The translations under genes were made by a program, and so were the position numbers. Of a stretch of 48,429 nucleotides of DNA, positions 15,087-23,645 are shown in pieces. The notes below the pieces were generated by a model. The model was not told where the DNA came from. It saw only the letters and a list, made by a program, of their open reading frames with translations, and searched no databases. The stretch is from Nocardia thailandica NBRC 100428 (GTDB taxonomy: Bacteria; Actinomycetota; Actinomycetes; Mycobacteriales; Mycobacteriaceae): the NCBI RefSeq assembly GCF_000308795.1, contig NZ_BAGK01000308.1, positions 1 through 48,429 on the forward strand, read 5' to 3'. Each line of letters begins with the position of its first letter. Position 1 is the first letter of the stretch.

Positions 15087-15888
15087 TCAACGCCGTCTTT
15101 CCCCGGGTGCGAGCATCGGCGTATTTGACGATGATCGCCGAGTACAACGAGTGGGCGGGCCCGCCCGCGTCGGTGCGGCCGCCGGCGATGACGACGGCGT
15201 TCTCGGGCACCTCGCCGTAATGGATGTCCCCGGTGGTTCTGTCCAGGATGGGTGTGGAGCGGCTCAGGAACACGCCCATGCCGATCACCGCGCCCCGCCG
15301 GACCCGGACTCCTTCCGCGATCTCGCTCCGCGCGCCGACGAATACGTCGTCCTCGATGATCACCGGTTGTTCGCCCACCGGTTCGAGGACCCCGCCCAGC
15401 CCCGCCCCGCCGGAAATATGACAGCGACTGCCCACTTGCGCGCACGACCCGACGGTGGCCCAGGTGTCGATCATGGTGTCGGCGCCGATGTAGGCGCCGA
15501 TGTTGACGAAACACGGCATGAGCACCGCTCCCGGCCCGACGTAGGCGCCGTGGCGCACCACGGCTCCTGGGACGACCCGTAGCCGCGCCGCCTCGAAGTC
15601 GGCGGCGCCCCAGTTCTCGAATTTCAGCGGCATCTTGTCGAAGGCGGGAGCGAGACCTCCTCCGGAGTCGACGACCCTGTTCGTTCTGGTGCGGAAGGAC
15701 AGCAGGATCAGCTTGTTGACCGCGGTGTCGACGACCCAGCCGCCGTCGACCGGGGCGGCCGCGCGCAGCTTTCCGCAATCCAGTTGTGCCAGGCCGTCTT
15801 CGACGAGTCCGGACAAGGCGGCGATGTCGTCGGCGGTGAGAGTGTCGCGGCGGGCGAACCACTCGTCGATCAGGGTCTGTTCGGTCAT
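15067..15888 (-). CDS. dapD: tetrahydrodipicolinate N-succinyltransferase, proteobacterial-type DapD
   Basis: The 273-residue protein is a left-handed beta-helix enzyme. The central part reads in hexapeptides, with the DapD signature DTWATVGSCAQVG, GGVLEP, and VIIEDDVFVGARSEI, and it ends in the VPENAVVIAGG segment. It transfers succinyl from CoA to tetrahydrodipicolinate, giving N-succinyl-2-amino-6-ketopimelate. Its length and motifs match the Escherichia coli form; the housekeeping DapD of Mycobacterium and Nocardia is a longer, clearly different subtype. That mismatch, and its place between an aminotransferase and a LysA-like gene, points to a dedicated, probably transferred copy like TabB of tabtoxin producers. 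Its start overlaps the lysA-like stop (ATGA). Confidence 0.92.
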   Translation of the reverse strand: MTEQTLIDEWFARRDTLTADDIAALSGLVEDGLAQLDCGKLRAAAPVDGGWVVDTAVNKLILLSFRTRTNRVVDSGGGLAPAFDKMPLKFENWGAADFEAARLRVVPGAVVRHGAYVGPGAVLMPCFVNIGAYIGADTMIDTWATVGSCAQVGSRCHISGGAGLGGVLEPVGEQPVIIEDDVFVGARSEIAEGVRVRRGAVIGMGVFLSRSTPILDRTTGDIHYGEVPENAVVIAGGRTDAGGPAHSLYSAIIVKYADARTRGKTALNALARD

Positions 15889-17183
15889 ACGCGAACCTCG
15901 TCACTGGGGTGAGGCGATTGATCGCCGGTCCTGGCAGGAGAAAGGGGAACCGGCTGGGGGTCCCATCGCACGGTGGCGACATAGTCGTCGAAGGTCTCGG
16001 CGCGGCGGATCTCCACGACGTCGCCGTCGGCGGTGAGCAACAGCTCGGCAGGCCGCAGGCGGCCGTTGTAGGTGTAGCCCATGGCGTGGCCGTGCGCGCC
16101 GGTGTCGTGGATGACGGCGATGTCGCCGGGTTCGGCGCGGGGCAGTTCCCGGTCGGTGGCGAACTTGTCCATGTTCTCGCACAGCGACCCGACCACGTCG
16201 ACGTGGTGGCGGCTTCGCTCGCCCGCGAAAGGCAGACTGATGTGGTGGTATGCCCCGTACAGGGCAGGCCGCATCAGAGCAGGCATCGAGGCATCCAGTC
16301 CCACGGTCTCGCGGGCTTTGTCGTACCGGCCGACAACCCGGGTCACCAGCACACCGTGCGGACCGGTGACATAGCGCCCGTACTCGGTGAGCACCTGCGG
16401 CGACCTGGTCCCGAACAGTTCTGCCAGCATCACGGTGACCGCGTGCGCGTAGCCGGGCAGGTCGAACGGGCGGTCGCCGGGTAGGTAGGGGATGCCGAGC
16501 CCGCCGCCGAGGTTGACGAAGTCGAATCGGATGCCTGCGGCGCGCGCGACGTCGGCGGCCACGGTCAGCACAGCCCGTGTCGCGCGGATCGCGGCTGACA
16601 GATCGAGTTCGTTGGCGAACATCATGGCGTGGATGCCGAAGCGGCGGGCCCCTCGTGCCCTGGCTTGCCGGTAGGCGGCGGGCAACTCCTCGATCGGCAC
16701 CCCGAACTTGGTGTGGGCGGCGTCGCCCATGAGCCTGCTGTCGGTGCCGATACCGTTGGGAGCGGCGCGAAAGCAGACGGTCTCGGGCACGGTGTCGAGG
16801 CGATCGAGCATCGCCCGGTCGTCGAGGGTGATGATCGCGCCGAACTCCTGTGCGGCCGAGTACTCGGCTGTGGTGGTGTTGTTGGAGGTGAAGACCACGT
16901 CGGTACCGACGGCCCCGGTCCGGCGAGCGAGTTCGAGCTCGGCCGGCGAAGCGCAGTCCAGCCCACTGCCCGCCGCGGTGAGCATCCTGAGGATGGCGGG
17001 GTTGGGCAGCGCCTTGACCGCGAAGTACTGGCGGTAGTCCACCCCCGCGAACGCCGCGGTGATCGCCGCGTGGGTGGCCAGGATGCCGCGCTCGTCATAC
17101 AGGTGGAACGGGGTTCCGTACTGCTGCACCAGGTCCGGCAGCAGGGCACGCAGCCTGCGGTCGAAGTCGGAAGATGTCGGCAT
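15885..17183 (-). CDS. lysA: diaminopimelate-decarboxylase-like PLP enzyme (LysA/TabA-like)
   Basis: The 432-residue fold-type III enzyme has the PLP lysine in YFAVKALPNP, the glycine loop NLGGGLGIPY and the C-terminal-domain residues GSLCENMDKF (Cys-Glu..Asp, as in LysA). The LysA group decarboxylates the D-centre of meso-diaminopimelate. Several positions differ from housekeeping LysA; for example the phosphate-side loop reads LTEYGRYV where EPGR is common, so a modified substrate is plausible. It starts at ATG 17183 with AAGGGA upstream and is coupled to dapD by ATGA. TabA of Pseudomonas syringae is likewise a LysA-like protein of the tabtoxin pathway. Proposed role: convert a branched diaminopimelate into a lysine-like diamine. 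Confidence 0.85.
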   Translation of the reverse strand: MPTSSDFDRRLRALLPDLVQQYGTPFHLYDERGILATHAAITAAFAGVDYRQYFAVKALPNPAILRMLTAAGSGLDCASPAELELARRTGAVGTDVVFTSNNTTTAEYSAAQEFGAIITLDDRAMLDRLDTVPETVCFRAAPNGIGTDSRLMGDAAHTKFGVPIEELPAAYRQARARGARRFGIHAMMFANELDLSAAIRATRAVLTVAADVARAAGIRFDFVNLGGGLGIPYLPGDRPFDLPGYAHAVTVMLAELFGTRSPQVLTEYGRYVTGPHGVLVTRVVGRYDKARETVGLDASMPALMRPALYGAYHHISLPFAGERSRHHVDVVGSLCENMDKFATDRELPRAEPGDIAVIHDTGAHGHAMGYTYNGRLRPAELLLTADGDVVEIRRAETFDDYVATVRWDPQPVPLSPARTGDQSPHPSDEVRV

Positions 17184-17207
17184 TGCGGGTCCCTTCGGCT
17201 CTGCTGC

Positions 17208-17897
17208 TCAGTGCACCCGGGCGATACAGATGGTCCGATTGCGCATGCCGCTGATCGGGCGGATGTACGGGAAGTAGTAGCTTTCGACGACGTCGAGACC
17301 TGTGGCGGCGAGGCGGTGGGCCAGATAATCCTTCGACAGGTACCAGAAGTCCGACACCTTCTCGTGGGCCGTGAACGGTGCGCGACGATCCGGTGGCGCG
17401 TCGTTGGACACAACGATCAACGTGCCGGGCTCGAGGTCGAGGTCGAGCAGCTTGCGCAGTGCCGGGCCGATCTCTTCGCGGCCGTCGAACAGGTGCCCGA
17501 GGAATCCGTCCGCATAGACCGCGGTGTAGCCGGCCAGATCCTGGGCTGTGAGGTCGAAGAAGTCGGCGACCTGTGCGTCGACACCCTTGGCTCGGGCCAG
17601 GTCGACCGCTTCGGCGCAGACGTCGATGCCGCCGAGTTTGCGGCCGTGCTCGACCAGGGCACCCTCCACGGCCGCATTACCGCAGCCCAGCGAAAAGATC
17701 CGCTCTCCTTCGTCGGTCAGCGACAGGAATTTCAGGATGAGATGCGAACGGTACTCCGGGACATAGGTCGAGGGGGTCACCGAGTCGTTGAATGCCTCAC
17801 CGCGTTCCCATATCGTGTAGATCGTGTCGGTTCCGGCTTCTGATCGCGGAGTCGTGTAATAGCGGAAGAGTGCTTCCAGATTCTGTGTCATTGTCAT
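17208..17897 (-). CDS. class I SAM-dependent methyltransferase
   Basis: The protein of about 229 residues carries motif I in RIFSLGCGNAAVEG, an acidic residue ending strand 2 (GGIDVCAEAV) and ADGFLGHL/LIVVSND downstream, so it is a Rossmann-type methyltransferase. It has no close tie to DNA or rRNA enzymes. Three in-frame ATGs (17903, 17897, 17891) crowd the start; a CCGGGG element fits 17897 best. It sits 8 bases after the metallopeptidase-like gene and 24 before the lysA-like gene. Labelling work on tabtoxinine-beta-lactam showed, as I recall, that one ring carbon comes from the methyl of methionine. A C-methyltransferase here would supply that carbon. The P. syringae gene tblA occupies a comparable position, but homology is untested. 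Confidence 0.8.
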   Translation of the reverse strand: MTMTQNLEALFRYYTTPRSEAGTDTIYTIWERGEAFNDSVTPSTYVPEYRSHLILKFLSLTDEGERIFSLGCGNAAVEGALVEHGRKLGGIDVCAEAVDLARAKGVDAQVADFFDLTAQDLAGYTAVYADGFLGHLFDGREEIGPALRKLLDLDLEPGTLIVVSNDAPPDRRAPFTAHEKVSDFWYLSKDYLAHRLAATGLDVVESYYFPYIRPISGMRNRTICIARVH

Positions 17898-17911
17898 CGT
17901 CATCCCCGGTG

Positions 17912-19288
17912 CTACGTCGCGCTGGTCGCGCGTGGAGTCTCTTGGATGTACTCGATCGACGGCATCGAGGATTCGCGGAAGACCTCGATCAGGGGACCGA
18001 GTTCGCCGCGGGATGCGGGACCGAAGTACAGATAGAATTCTCGGGCAGTCTGCGCGTCGTCGTCGAGCAACGTGTCCGCGAGGACACGCGCCAACGAGCG
18101 CAGACCTGCCAGAACGGCACTCGGTTCGCCGGTGAGCCGAGGAGTGATGCCCTCATGGAGGGAGAGCGCACGAAAATGCGCGAGGTAGGAGAGCTGAAGG
18201 AACATGCCGTCACTGTCGGGGAAATGACCGAATCCTCGACTGGTGTAGCGCAGACACTCGGAAAGATAGTAGGCGATCACATCGTCGGCGGCAATTCCGA
18301 AGTGCGGTGCCCATATTTCGGCGAGTACCAGGGTGCCGAAGACGTCGGCGGCGGTCTCCTGGAGTACGACCGAGGTCCACCGGTCGGTTTCGTTGAGCCG
18401 CGTGAAATCCTTCCCCGGGCGATGGACGAAATGGCCGAGCTCGTGCGCGAGAACACCGAGCGTGGGTATCGCGGCGAACTGTCGCGCGCCGGGATCGAAG
18501 CAGACCCCGATATCGAGATGCCGGTCGGCCAGCGGCGCGGAGATGCGGTCGAGCATCGCCCGGTGGGTGTTCGCGAAATAGTAGGACTTCTTGAACGGCG
18601 AGTATTTGACCCCCTCGTCTTCGGGCAGGAAGTAGGCGATGTGCTTGGGGTGGCGGTTGCCCTCGCCCGCCATGAGGAAAAGTCGGGTCGCCGCGAATGC
18701 GGGCATGTCGCCGACGAGCAGGTCGGCGTGCAACGAACGCAGATGAGCGCGGACGTTGTTGTCGAACTCGTGCGTGCGGGTCACCAGCGACTGCAACTCG
18801 GCGTCGGTGCGGCAGCCGAAGACCGTGGGCAGCCCGCGGACCTCCTTGCCGAACCAGGTCGAGACCTGGCCGCACACGATGGTCGTCGGTTCGTCGAGCC
18901 CGGCCAGTTCGGCCAGGATCTCGTCGGTGTAGCCGGTCCCCACGGCCTGGGTGCGGAGTTCCGCTGCCCTGCGAGACTGTTCGTCGGGCAGTAACGCGGC
19001 CACCGCGGCCATCGCCGACGCGGCGGTGTCGGGTTCGTTGAATCGGCGCCGCTCGCGGATTCCGATCTGTTTCACCTTCGCCCATTCGGTTTCCACGACC
19101 GATGCCAGGTGGCCGAGGGCGGAACGGAACTCCGGCCCCAGTCGGGGTATCTCCCGTGCCAGGTCCAGACTGCTGAGCGCATAGCTGTGTGCGGGCGGCC
19201 ACAGGCTGCTGTGATAGTCGCGGTAGCGGCCGGCACGTTCGATGTTGCGGTCGAAGTCGAACCGGTCGAGGTGGGATTCAACAGACAT
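17912..19288 (-). CDS. uncharacterised zincin-type protein (HELGH...ETAAD)
   Basis: The 458-residue protein has no recognised name. It shows a zinc-metallopeptidase signature: HELGH at residues 282-286 followed by ETAAD at 311-315, the spacing of gluzincins. The flanking text is TLGVLAHELGHFVHR and VVLQETAADVFG. There is no signal peptide or membrane helix, so it should act in the cytoplasm. The N-terminal 250 residues are mostly helical and unassigned. A GGGGGAC site precedes the ATG at 19288. In the cluster it could remove the N-succinyl or another protecting group, or split a peptide precursor. The tabtoxin locus encodes a metallopeptidase (TabP), but that one acts in the periplasm and I cannot claim they are related. 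Confidence 0.65.
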   Translation of the reverse strand: MSVESHLDRFDFDRNIERAGRYRDYHSSLWPPAHSYALSSLDLAREIPRLGPEFRSALGHLASVVETEWAKVKQIGIRERRRFNEPDTAASAMAAVAALLPDEQSRRAAELRTQAVGTGYTDEILAELAGLDEPTTIVCGQVSTWFGKEVRGLPTVFGCRTDAELQSLVTRTHEFDNNVRAHLRSLHADLLVGDMPAFAATRLFLMAGEGNRHPKHIAYFLPEDEGVKYSPFKKSYYFANTHRAMLDRISAPLADRHLDIGVCFDPGARQFAAIPTLGVLAHELGHFVHRPGKDFTRLNETDRWTSVVLQETAADVFGTLVLAEIWAPHFGIAADDVIAYYLSECLRYTSRGFGHFPDSDGMFLQLSYLAHFRALSLHEGITPRLTGEPSAVLAGLRSLARVLADTLLDDDAQTAREFYLYFGPASRGELGPLIEVFRESSMPSIEYIQETPRATSAT

Positions 19289-19301
19289 TCGGTCCCCCGT
19301 T

Positions 19302-20939
19302 TCACGCTGCCGTGCCGGCAGTCAGTCCCTGGCTTTCGAGAATCAGTTCCGCGCCCTTTTCGCCGATCATCAGGCTGGCTGCGTTGGTGTTGCCCGACAC
19401 GAGCGTCGGCATGATCGAGGCGTCGACCACGCGCAGGCCATCGAGCCCGCGGACGCGCAGCTGGTCGTCGACCACCGCCGCTTCGTCACCGCCCATCCGG
19501 CAGGTGCCCACCGGGTGGTAGGAGGTGTCGCCCGAGGCTCGGACATATTCGGCCAGTTCGTCATCGGTCACCATCGCCGCGCCGGGGACGGTTTCGTGCT
19601 CGGACAACGAGGCGATCTCGGGCGCCGCCATGATGTCGCGGGCGATGCGCATTCCCGCGATCAGCTTCTCCAGATCGGCGCGCTCGGACAGGAACGTTGT
19701 CCGGATTCTGGGCGCGGCGCACGGGTCACCGGATCGAATGTGCACAGATCCTGTCGACTCCGGCCGCAACGGGTACACCCCGAGGGTCATCCCCGGGCGG
19801 GTGTCGAGCCTCCTGCTCGTGGTTCCGTCGGCGTAGCTGGCCGGCGCGAAATGGAATTGCAGATCCGGTTCCGGCAGGTGGCTTTCGGACTTCACGAATC
19901 CGAAGCCCAGCGCGATGGGCAGACTCAGCAGTCCGCGCCGTGATACCGCATACCGCACGATCTCCGCCGCCAGCGCCGTGCCGCGGGAGCGTTCGTTGAA
20001 CGTGATCGGACGGCTGACCCGCCAGCGCAGTCGCGCGGCGAAGTGGTCACGGAAGTTCTCCCCCACTCCGGGCAGGTCATGGCGGACGGGGACGTCGGCG
20101 GCGGCGAGGACTGTCGGTGATCCTATGCCGGCGAGTTCCAGCAGCTGTGGCGACTGGATCGTGCCCGCGCTGAGTATCACCTCGCTGTCTGCCCGGACCG
20201 TGGTCGAATTTCCCGCTCGCACATAGGTGACGCCTGTGCAGCGCGTTCGCTCCATCGCGAGCGAGACGACCCGCGCTCCGGTCCGAATCGTCAGATTCGG
20301 TCGGGCCCGAGCCACCTCGAGATACGTTCCGACCACTCCCGATCGACGGCCACGATCGTGGTTGACCTGGTAGTAGCCGAACCCTTCCTGATCGCCGCTG
20401 TTGTAGTCCGGGTTGAGCGTGTGCCCGCGTGCCTGCGCCGCGGCGAGAAAGGCGTCGCAGAGTTGATCGCGTTCGCGCGGCAGCCCGACGGAGATGGGAC
20501 CGTGGGTGCCCCGGGTGGCGGGATCGCCGACCCCTCGCGCGGTCTCGAGTTTCCGGAAGCAGGGCAAGACCTCGTTCCACGACCAGCCCTCGTTGCCCTG
20601 CGCCGCCCACCCGTCGTAGTCACCTCGCTGACCGCGCACGAAGATCATGCCGTTGATGGAGTTCGATCCGCCCAGGGCCCGCCCACGCGGAATACTCAAT
20701 TCCCGGCCGCCCAGACTGGGATCGGGTTCGGTGCGAAACCTCCAGTCGTACAGTGGATTTCCCATCAGGATGGTTTCCGCCGCCGGGATCATCAGCAGCG
20801 GGCTGCGCCGATGCTCGCCTGCCTCCAGGAGCAGGACGGACACTTCGGGGCGTTCGCTGAGCCGAGCGGCCAGGACCGACCCTGCGGCTCCGCCGCCGAC
20901 CACCACGAAGTCGAAGTGCTCGTCGCGAGGGCCACTCAT
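19302..20939 (-). CDS. GMC-family FAD oxidoreductase (choline-dehydrogenase/alcohol-oxidase type)
   Basis: The 545-residue flavoprotein starts with the FAD-binding VVVGGGAAGSVLAARL. It has the two GMC signatures (GRALGGSNSINGM and SAGTIQSPQLLELAGIG) and ends with the active-site His in SYHPVGTCRMG and the Asn region SGNTNAASLMIGEKGA. GMC enzymes oxidise primary or secondary alcohols to aldehydes, some onward to acids. The ATG at 20939 overlaps the TauD stop, so the two oxidases are coupled. In a tabtoxinine-like scheme it would take a hydroxymethyl group, made by the dioxygenase from the added methyl, up to the carboxylate needed for ring closure. That role is inference. Confidence 0.88.
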   Translation of the reverse strand: MSGPRDEHFDFVVVGGGAAGSVLAARLSERPEVSVLLLEAGEHRRSPLLMIPAAETILMGNPLYDWRFRTEPDPSLGGRELSIPRGRALGGSNSINGMIFVRGQRGDYDGWAAQGNEGWSWNEVLPCFRKLETARGVGDPATRGTHGPISVGLPRERDQLCDAFLAAAQARGHTLNPDYNSGDQEGFGYYQVNHDRGRRSGVVGTYLEVARARPNLTIRTGARVVSLAMERTRCTGVTYVRAGNSTTVRADSEVILSAGTIQSPQLLELAGIGSPTVLAAADVPVRHDLPGVGENFRDHFAARLRWRVSRPITFNERSRGTALAAEIVRYAVSRRGLLSLPIALGFGFVKSESHLPEPDLQFHFAPASYADGTTSRRLDTRPGMTLGVYPLRPESTGSVHIRSGDPCAAPRIRTTFLSERADLEKLIAGMRIARDIMAAPEIASLSEHETVPGAAMVTDDELAEYVRASGDTSYHPVGTCRMGGDEAAVVDDQLRVRGLDGLRVVDASIMPTLVSGNTNAASLMIGEKGAELILESQGLTAGTAA

Positions 20940-21775
20940 GAGCCGGGCCCTGCGACGGTGGTCCGATGCATCAGGCGCCGGTGTGCGCGATCGTCGTAGT
21001 ACGTCGCGCGATGCATGGCGCTGCGGTTGTCCCACAGGACGATGTCGCCGGGCTGCCATCGGTGCCGGTAGGTGAACGCCGGCTGGATGGCGAACTCCTG
21101 AATGTAGGTGATCAGGGGCAGACTCTGCCGCAGCGGCATGCCGACGATGCGCCAGGGCACGTTTCCGCCGGCGTAGAGCGCTTTGCGGCCGTTGACCTCG
21201 TGGACTCGCACCATGGGCTGCGCGACGTCGACCCACTCCTCGATCTCGGCCGGGGTCGGTGCCGGACGGTCCGGATAGTTGTAGGGCCGGGACTGCACCC
21301 GGCTGATGACCACCTGCAAGTCCTCGATCCGGCGCCGCATCTCTTCGGGAAGGGCTTCGTAGGCGGCGAACATGTTCGCGTAGAAGGTGTCTCCGCCGAC
21401 CGGTGGCACCTCCCGCGCGTAGAGCATCGACCCCGCCGGAGGTTGTTCGAGATAGTGCCCGTCGGTGTGCCAGACCCGCCCGCTGTAGGCCGAACCGATA
21501 GGCTTTCCGTCGCGCGCGATGTTGGACAGGATGAGGATTTCCTCGTGCTCTTCGTGGGCGAACTTCGATCGGGTGTAGGTGTAGATGTCCCCGAAGCGCC
21601 GGGTGAAGGCGACCTGCTGTCCCGGTGTCATGTCGACCCCACGGATCACCAGGATGGTGGTGTCGATCCAGGCTTGGTAGATGCGATCGAAGTCGGCGTC
21701 GGAGATGTCGTCGATGGACGTCAGTCCTCGGACCTCGGTCCCGATCTTCTCGGTGACGGGCAGCAGTTCGATCAT
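20936..21775 (-). CDS. TauD/TfdA-family Fe(II)/2-oxoglutarate dioxygenase (clavaminate-synthase-like superfamily)
   Basis: The 279-residue enzyme has the full iron triad: H103 and D105 in VWHTDGHYL and H255 in WDNRSAMHRATY. A 2-oxoglutarate Arg follows in RRLMHRTTV. The carboxylate is present, so it is a hydroxylase or oxidase, in contrast to the SyrB2-like gene of the same cluster. The ATG at 21775 with GGGGGAC upstream is preferred over a GTG at 21838 that would overlap the synthetase. Clavaminate synthase and TblC of the tabtoxin locus fall in the same superfamily. A likely job is hydroxylation of the branched lysine-like intermediate, either at the tertiary carbon or at the methyl. Confidence 0.88.
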   Translation of the reverse strand: MIELLPVTEKIGTEVRGLTSIDDISDADFDRIYQAWIDTTILVIRGVDMTPGQQVAFTRRFGDIYTYTRSKFAHEEHEEILILSNIARDGKPIGSAYSGRVWHTDGHYLEQPPAGSMLYAREVPPVGGDTFYANMFAAYEALPEEMRRRIEDLQVVISRVQSRPYNYPDRPAPTPAEIEEWVDVAQPMVRVHEVNGRKALYAGGNVPWRIVGMPLRQSLPLITYIQEFAIQPAFTYRHRWQPGDIVLWDNRSAMHRATYYDDRAHRRLMHRTTVAGPGS

Positions 21776-21827
21776 GATCCCGTCCCCCTCGGCACCCTGA
21801 TTTCGCGCACCGTCACGGCTTTCGTCC

Positions 21828-23645
21828 TCATGCGACACCCACTTCGTAGTCTTCGATCCAATGCTGCAGCTCCACGAGCTGGATGAGCAGCGCCGCCGGA
21901 TTCGAGCCGCCGGGCAGCTCGCCGAGGACGGCGCCCGCGGCGATGCGTTCGATGAGCCGCGTGGTGCGGGACCGGTCGAACAGTGTCGCGACGGGTGAGC
22001 CCGGCGCCAGCGCCCGTTCGGCCTGCGCGATCACGGACTCGTCGTAGGCGGCACTGCGGACGTGCGGGTAGGCGCTCTTCCTGCGGTTCAGCGTCGAGGG
22101 CGGCACCACGTCGGCCATCGCCGTTTTGAGCAGTCCCTTGACCCCGCCCGCGGACTTCACCGACCACGGGACGTTCCAGACGTATTGCACGAGCCGGTGA
22201 TCGCAGAACGGGACACGCACCTCCAAGCCGTGAGCCATGCTCATGCGCTCCTTGCGGTCCAGGATCACCGACAGCGGACCGGCCATGGACAGGTAGAACA
22301 TCTCCCGCATCCGGGCGTCACTCGCCGACTCGCCATCCAATCGCGGAACAGCGGCCACGAGTTGGTCGTAGCGGTCGCGCAGGTCGGCTGCCGGGTCCAC
22401 CACCTCGCGCACGTCGTCGGCCAGGCAGTCGGCGAGGGTCGGCCCGTCGAAGAGCCAGGGAAATCCGCCGCGACCGGTGGTTTCGGGCCGGAAGAAGTAC
22501 GGGTAGCCACCGAAGATCTCGTCGGCGGCTTCGCCGGTCAGGGCGACGGCCGCGCCGGCGGCCATGCGTTCGAACAACACGTACATCGATGCGTCGAACT
22601 GTCCCCAGCCCGGCAGGTCGCGGGCGCGTCGCGTCGCCGGAATCGCGGCCATCAGATCAGCGGTGGTCGCGGTGACCGGCCGGTGGCAGGTGCCGAGATA
22701 GCGGGCCGCCTCCGCGGCGAAGGGGGCATCCAGATCCGGGCGGAGCTCGCTCGCGACGAAGCCTGTCGCGTCACTGTCGAACTGGATGCAGTAGGTATCG
22801 AGGCGAGCGTTCGGCCCGATCGTCCGCGATGCCAGGGCGGCGACCGAGGTCGAGTCCAATCCGCCCGAGAGCATCGCGGCCAACTGCCCGGACGTCTCGG
22901 CCCGGGACCGCACCGCGGATTCCAGCAGTTCCCGCACCCTGGCCGCGGTGGTCGGGGCGTCGTCGGTATGCGGGTGGCTGTGCAGTCGCCAGTAGTGGCG
23001 GACGGACAGGCCGGATTCGGCGTACCGCACCACTGCACCCGGCGGCACCTCGAACATGTCGAGGAACGGGGTCTCTCCCGGCAGCGACAGCCGGGGCTGC
23101 AGCAGAATCGGCAATTTGCGCCGATCCAGCTGGGCGCTGAATCTCGGGTTGGCGATCATCCCCTTCGGTTCCGAGGCCGCCATGATCCCGGTCGGGTACC
23201 GGTGGTAGTACAGCGGTTTCACCCCGAGTCGATCACGAACCAGCAACAGCAGGTCGCTGCGCTCGTCGCGGATCGCGATCGCGAACTCTCCGTCGACATG
23301 GTCGACGAAGTCCTCACCGCAGCAGAGATACGCGTGCAGGACCAGCTCGGCGACTGTCGCCGATGGCGCCGCGACACCGGCGTCGGCAGTGACCTTCTCC
23401 AGTTCGGCCGGATTGGTGATGTGCCCGGCCACGACGGCAACGACGTCACCGACCTCGGTGTGGGCTACGAAGGGCTGCGCCTGAGCGGGGGCGTGCCCGC
23501 GGTATCCGAGTGCGGCGCGCCGGTTGATCCAGAGTCCCGTGGACGCCGTACCCCGATGTCGGAGCCGGTCGAGCATCGCTTCGGCGATCGGTTGCTCGCC
23601 TCGCAGGTCGTCGCGCTCGTCGACCCATGCGATCAATCCGCTCAC
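21828..23645 (-). CDS. asparagine-synthetase-fold amide/beta-lactam synthetase lacking the glutaminase nucleophile
   Basis: The 605-residue protein has the two-domain asparagine synthetase B plan. Residues 1-200 form an Ntn-type domain; the rest is an ATP pyrophosphatase domain with SGGLDSTS at 260-267, TGEAADEIFGGYP and EVRVPFCDHRLV. The catalytic Cys2 of glutamine-dependent enzymes (MCG) is replaced by Ser (GTG AGC GGA), and the substrate loop NGEIYN reads AGHITN. AGGAGG lies 4 bases before the GTG, so the start is secure. Without glutaminase activity the enzyme must use an amine directly, as beta-lactam synthetase and carbapenam synthetase do by attacking their own acyl-adenylate. It overlaps the FAAL-GNAT stop (GTGA). 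It is the best candidate for ring closure (compare TblS). Confidence 0.88.
   Translation of the reverse strand: MSGLIAWVDERDDLRGEQPIAEAMLDRLRHRGTASTGLWINRRAALGYRGHAPAQAQPFVAHTEVGDVVAVVAGHITNPAELEKVTADAGVAAPSATVAELVLHAYLCCGEDFVDHVDGEFAIAIRDERSDLLLLVRDRLGVKPLYYHRYPTGIMAASEPKGMIANPRFSAQLDRRKLPILLQPRLSLPGETPFLDMFEVPPGAVVRYAESGLSVRHYWRLHSHPHTDDAPTTAARVRELLESAVRSRAETSGQLAAMLSGGLDSTSVAALASRTIGPNARLDTYCIQFDSDATGFVASELRPDLDAPFAAEAARYLGTCHRPVTATTADLMAAIPATRRARDLPGWGQFDASMYVLFERMAAGAAVALTGEAADEIFGGYPYFFRPETTGRGGFPWLFDGPTLADCLADDVREVVDPAADLRDRYDQLVAAVPRLDGESASDARMREMFYLSMAGPLSVILDRKERMSMAHGLEVRVPFCDHRLVQYVWNVPWSVKSAGGVKGLLKTAMADVVPPSTLNRRKSAYPHVRSAAYDESVIAQAERALAPGSPVATLFDRSRTTRLIERIAAGAVLGELPGGSNPAALLIQLVELQHWIEDYEVGVA

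Noticed and set aside
13860..15128. 422-residue plus-strand frame opposite the aminotransferase
   Set aside because: It is the antisense of a clear PLP enzyme and shows no domain of its own. Similar plus-strand frames across 5-29 kb are also GC-driven shadows.
13899..17183. Housekeeping lysine/diaminopimelate operon
   Set aside because: The DapD is of the proteobacterial subtype, the genes are interleaved and coupled with ACP, ligase and methyltransferase genes, and dapA/dapB are absent. A specialised branch fits better, though a genome check is needed.
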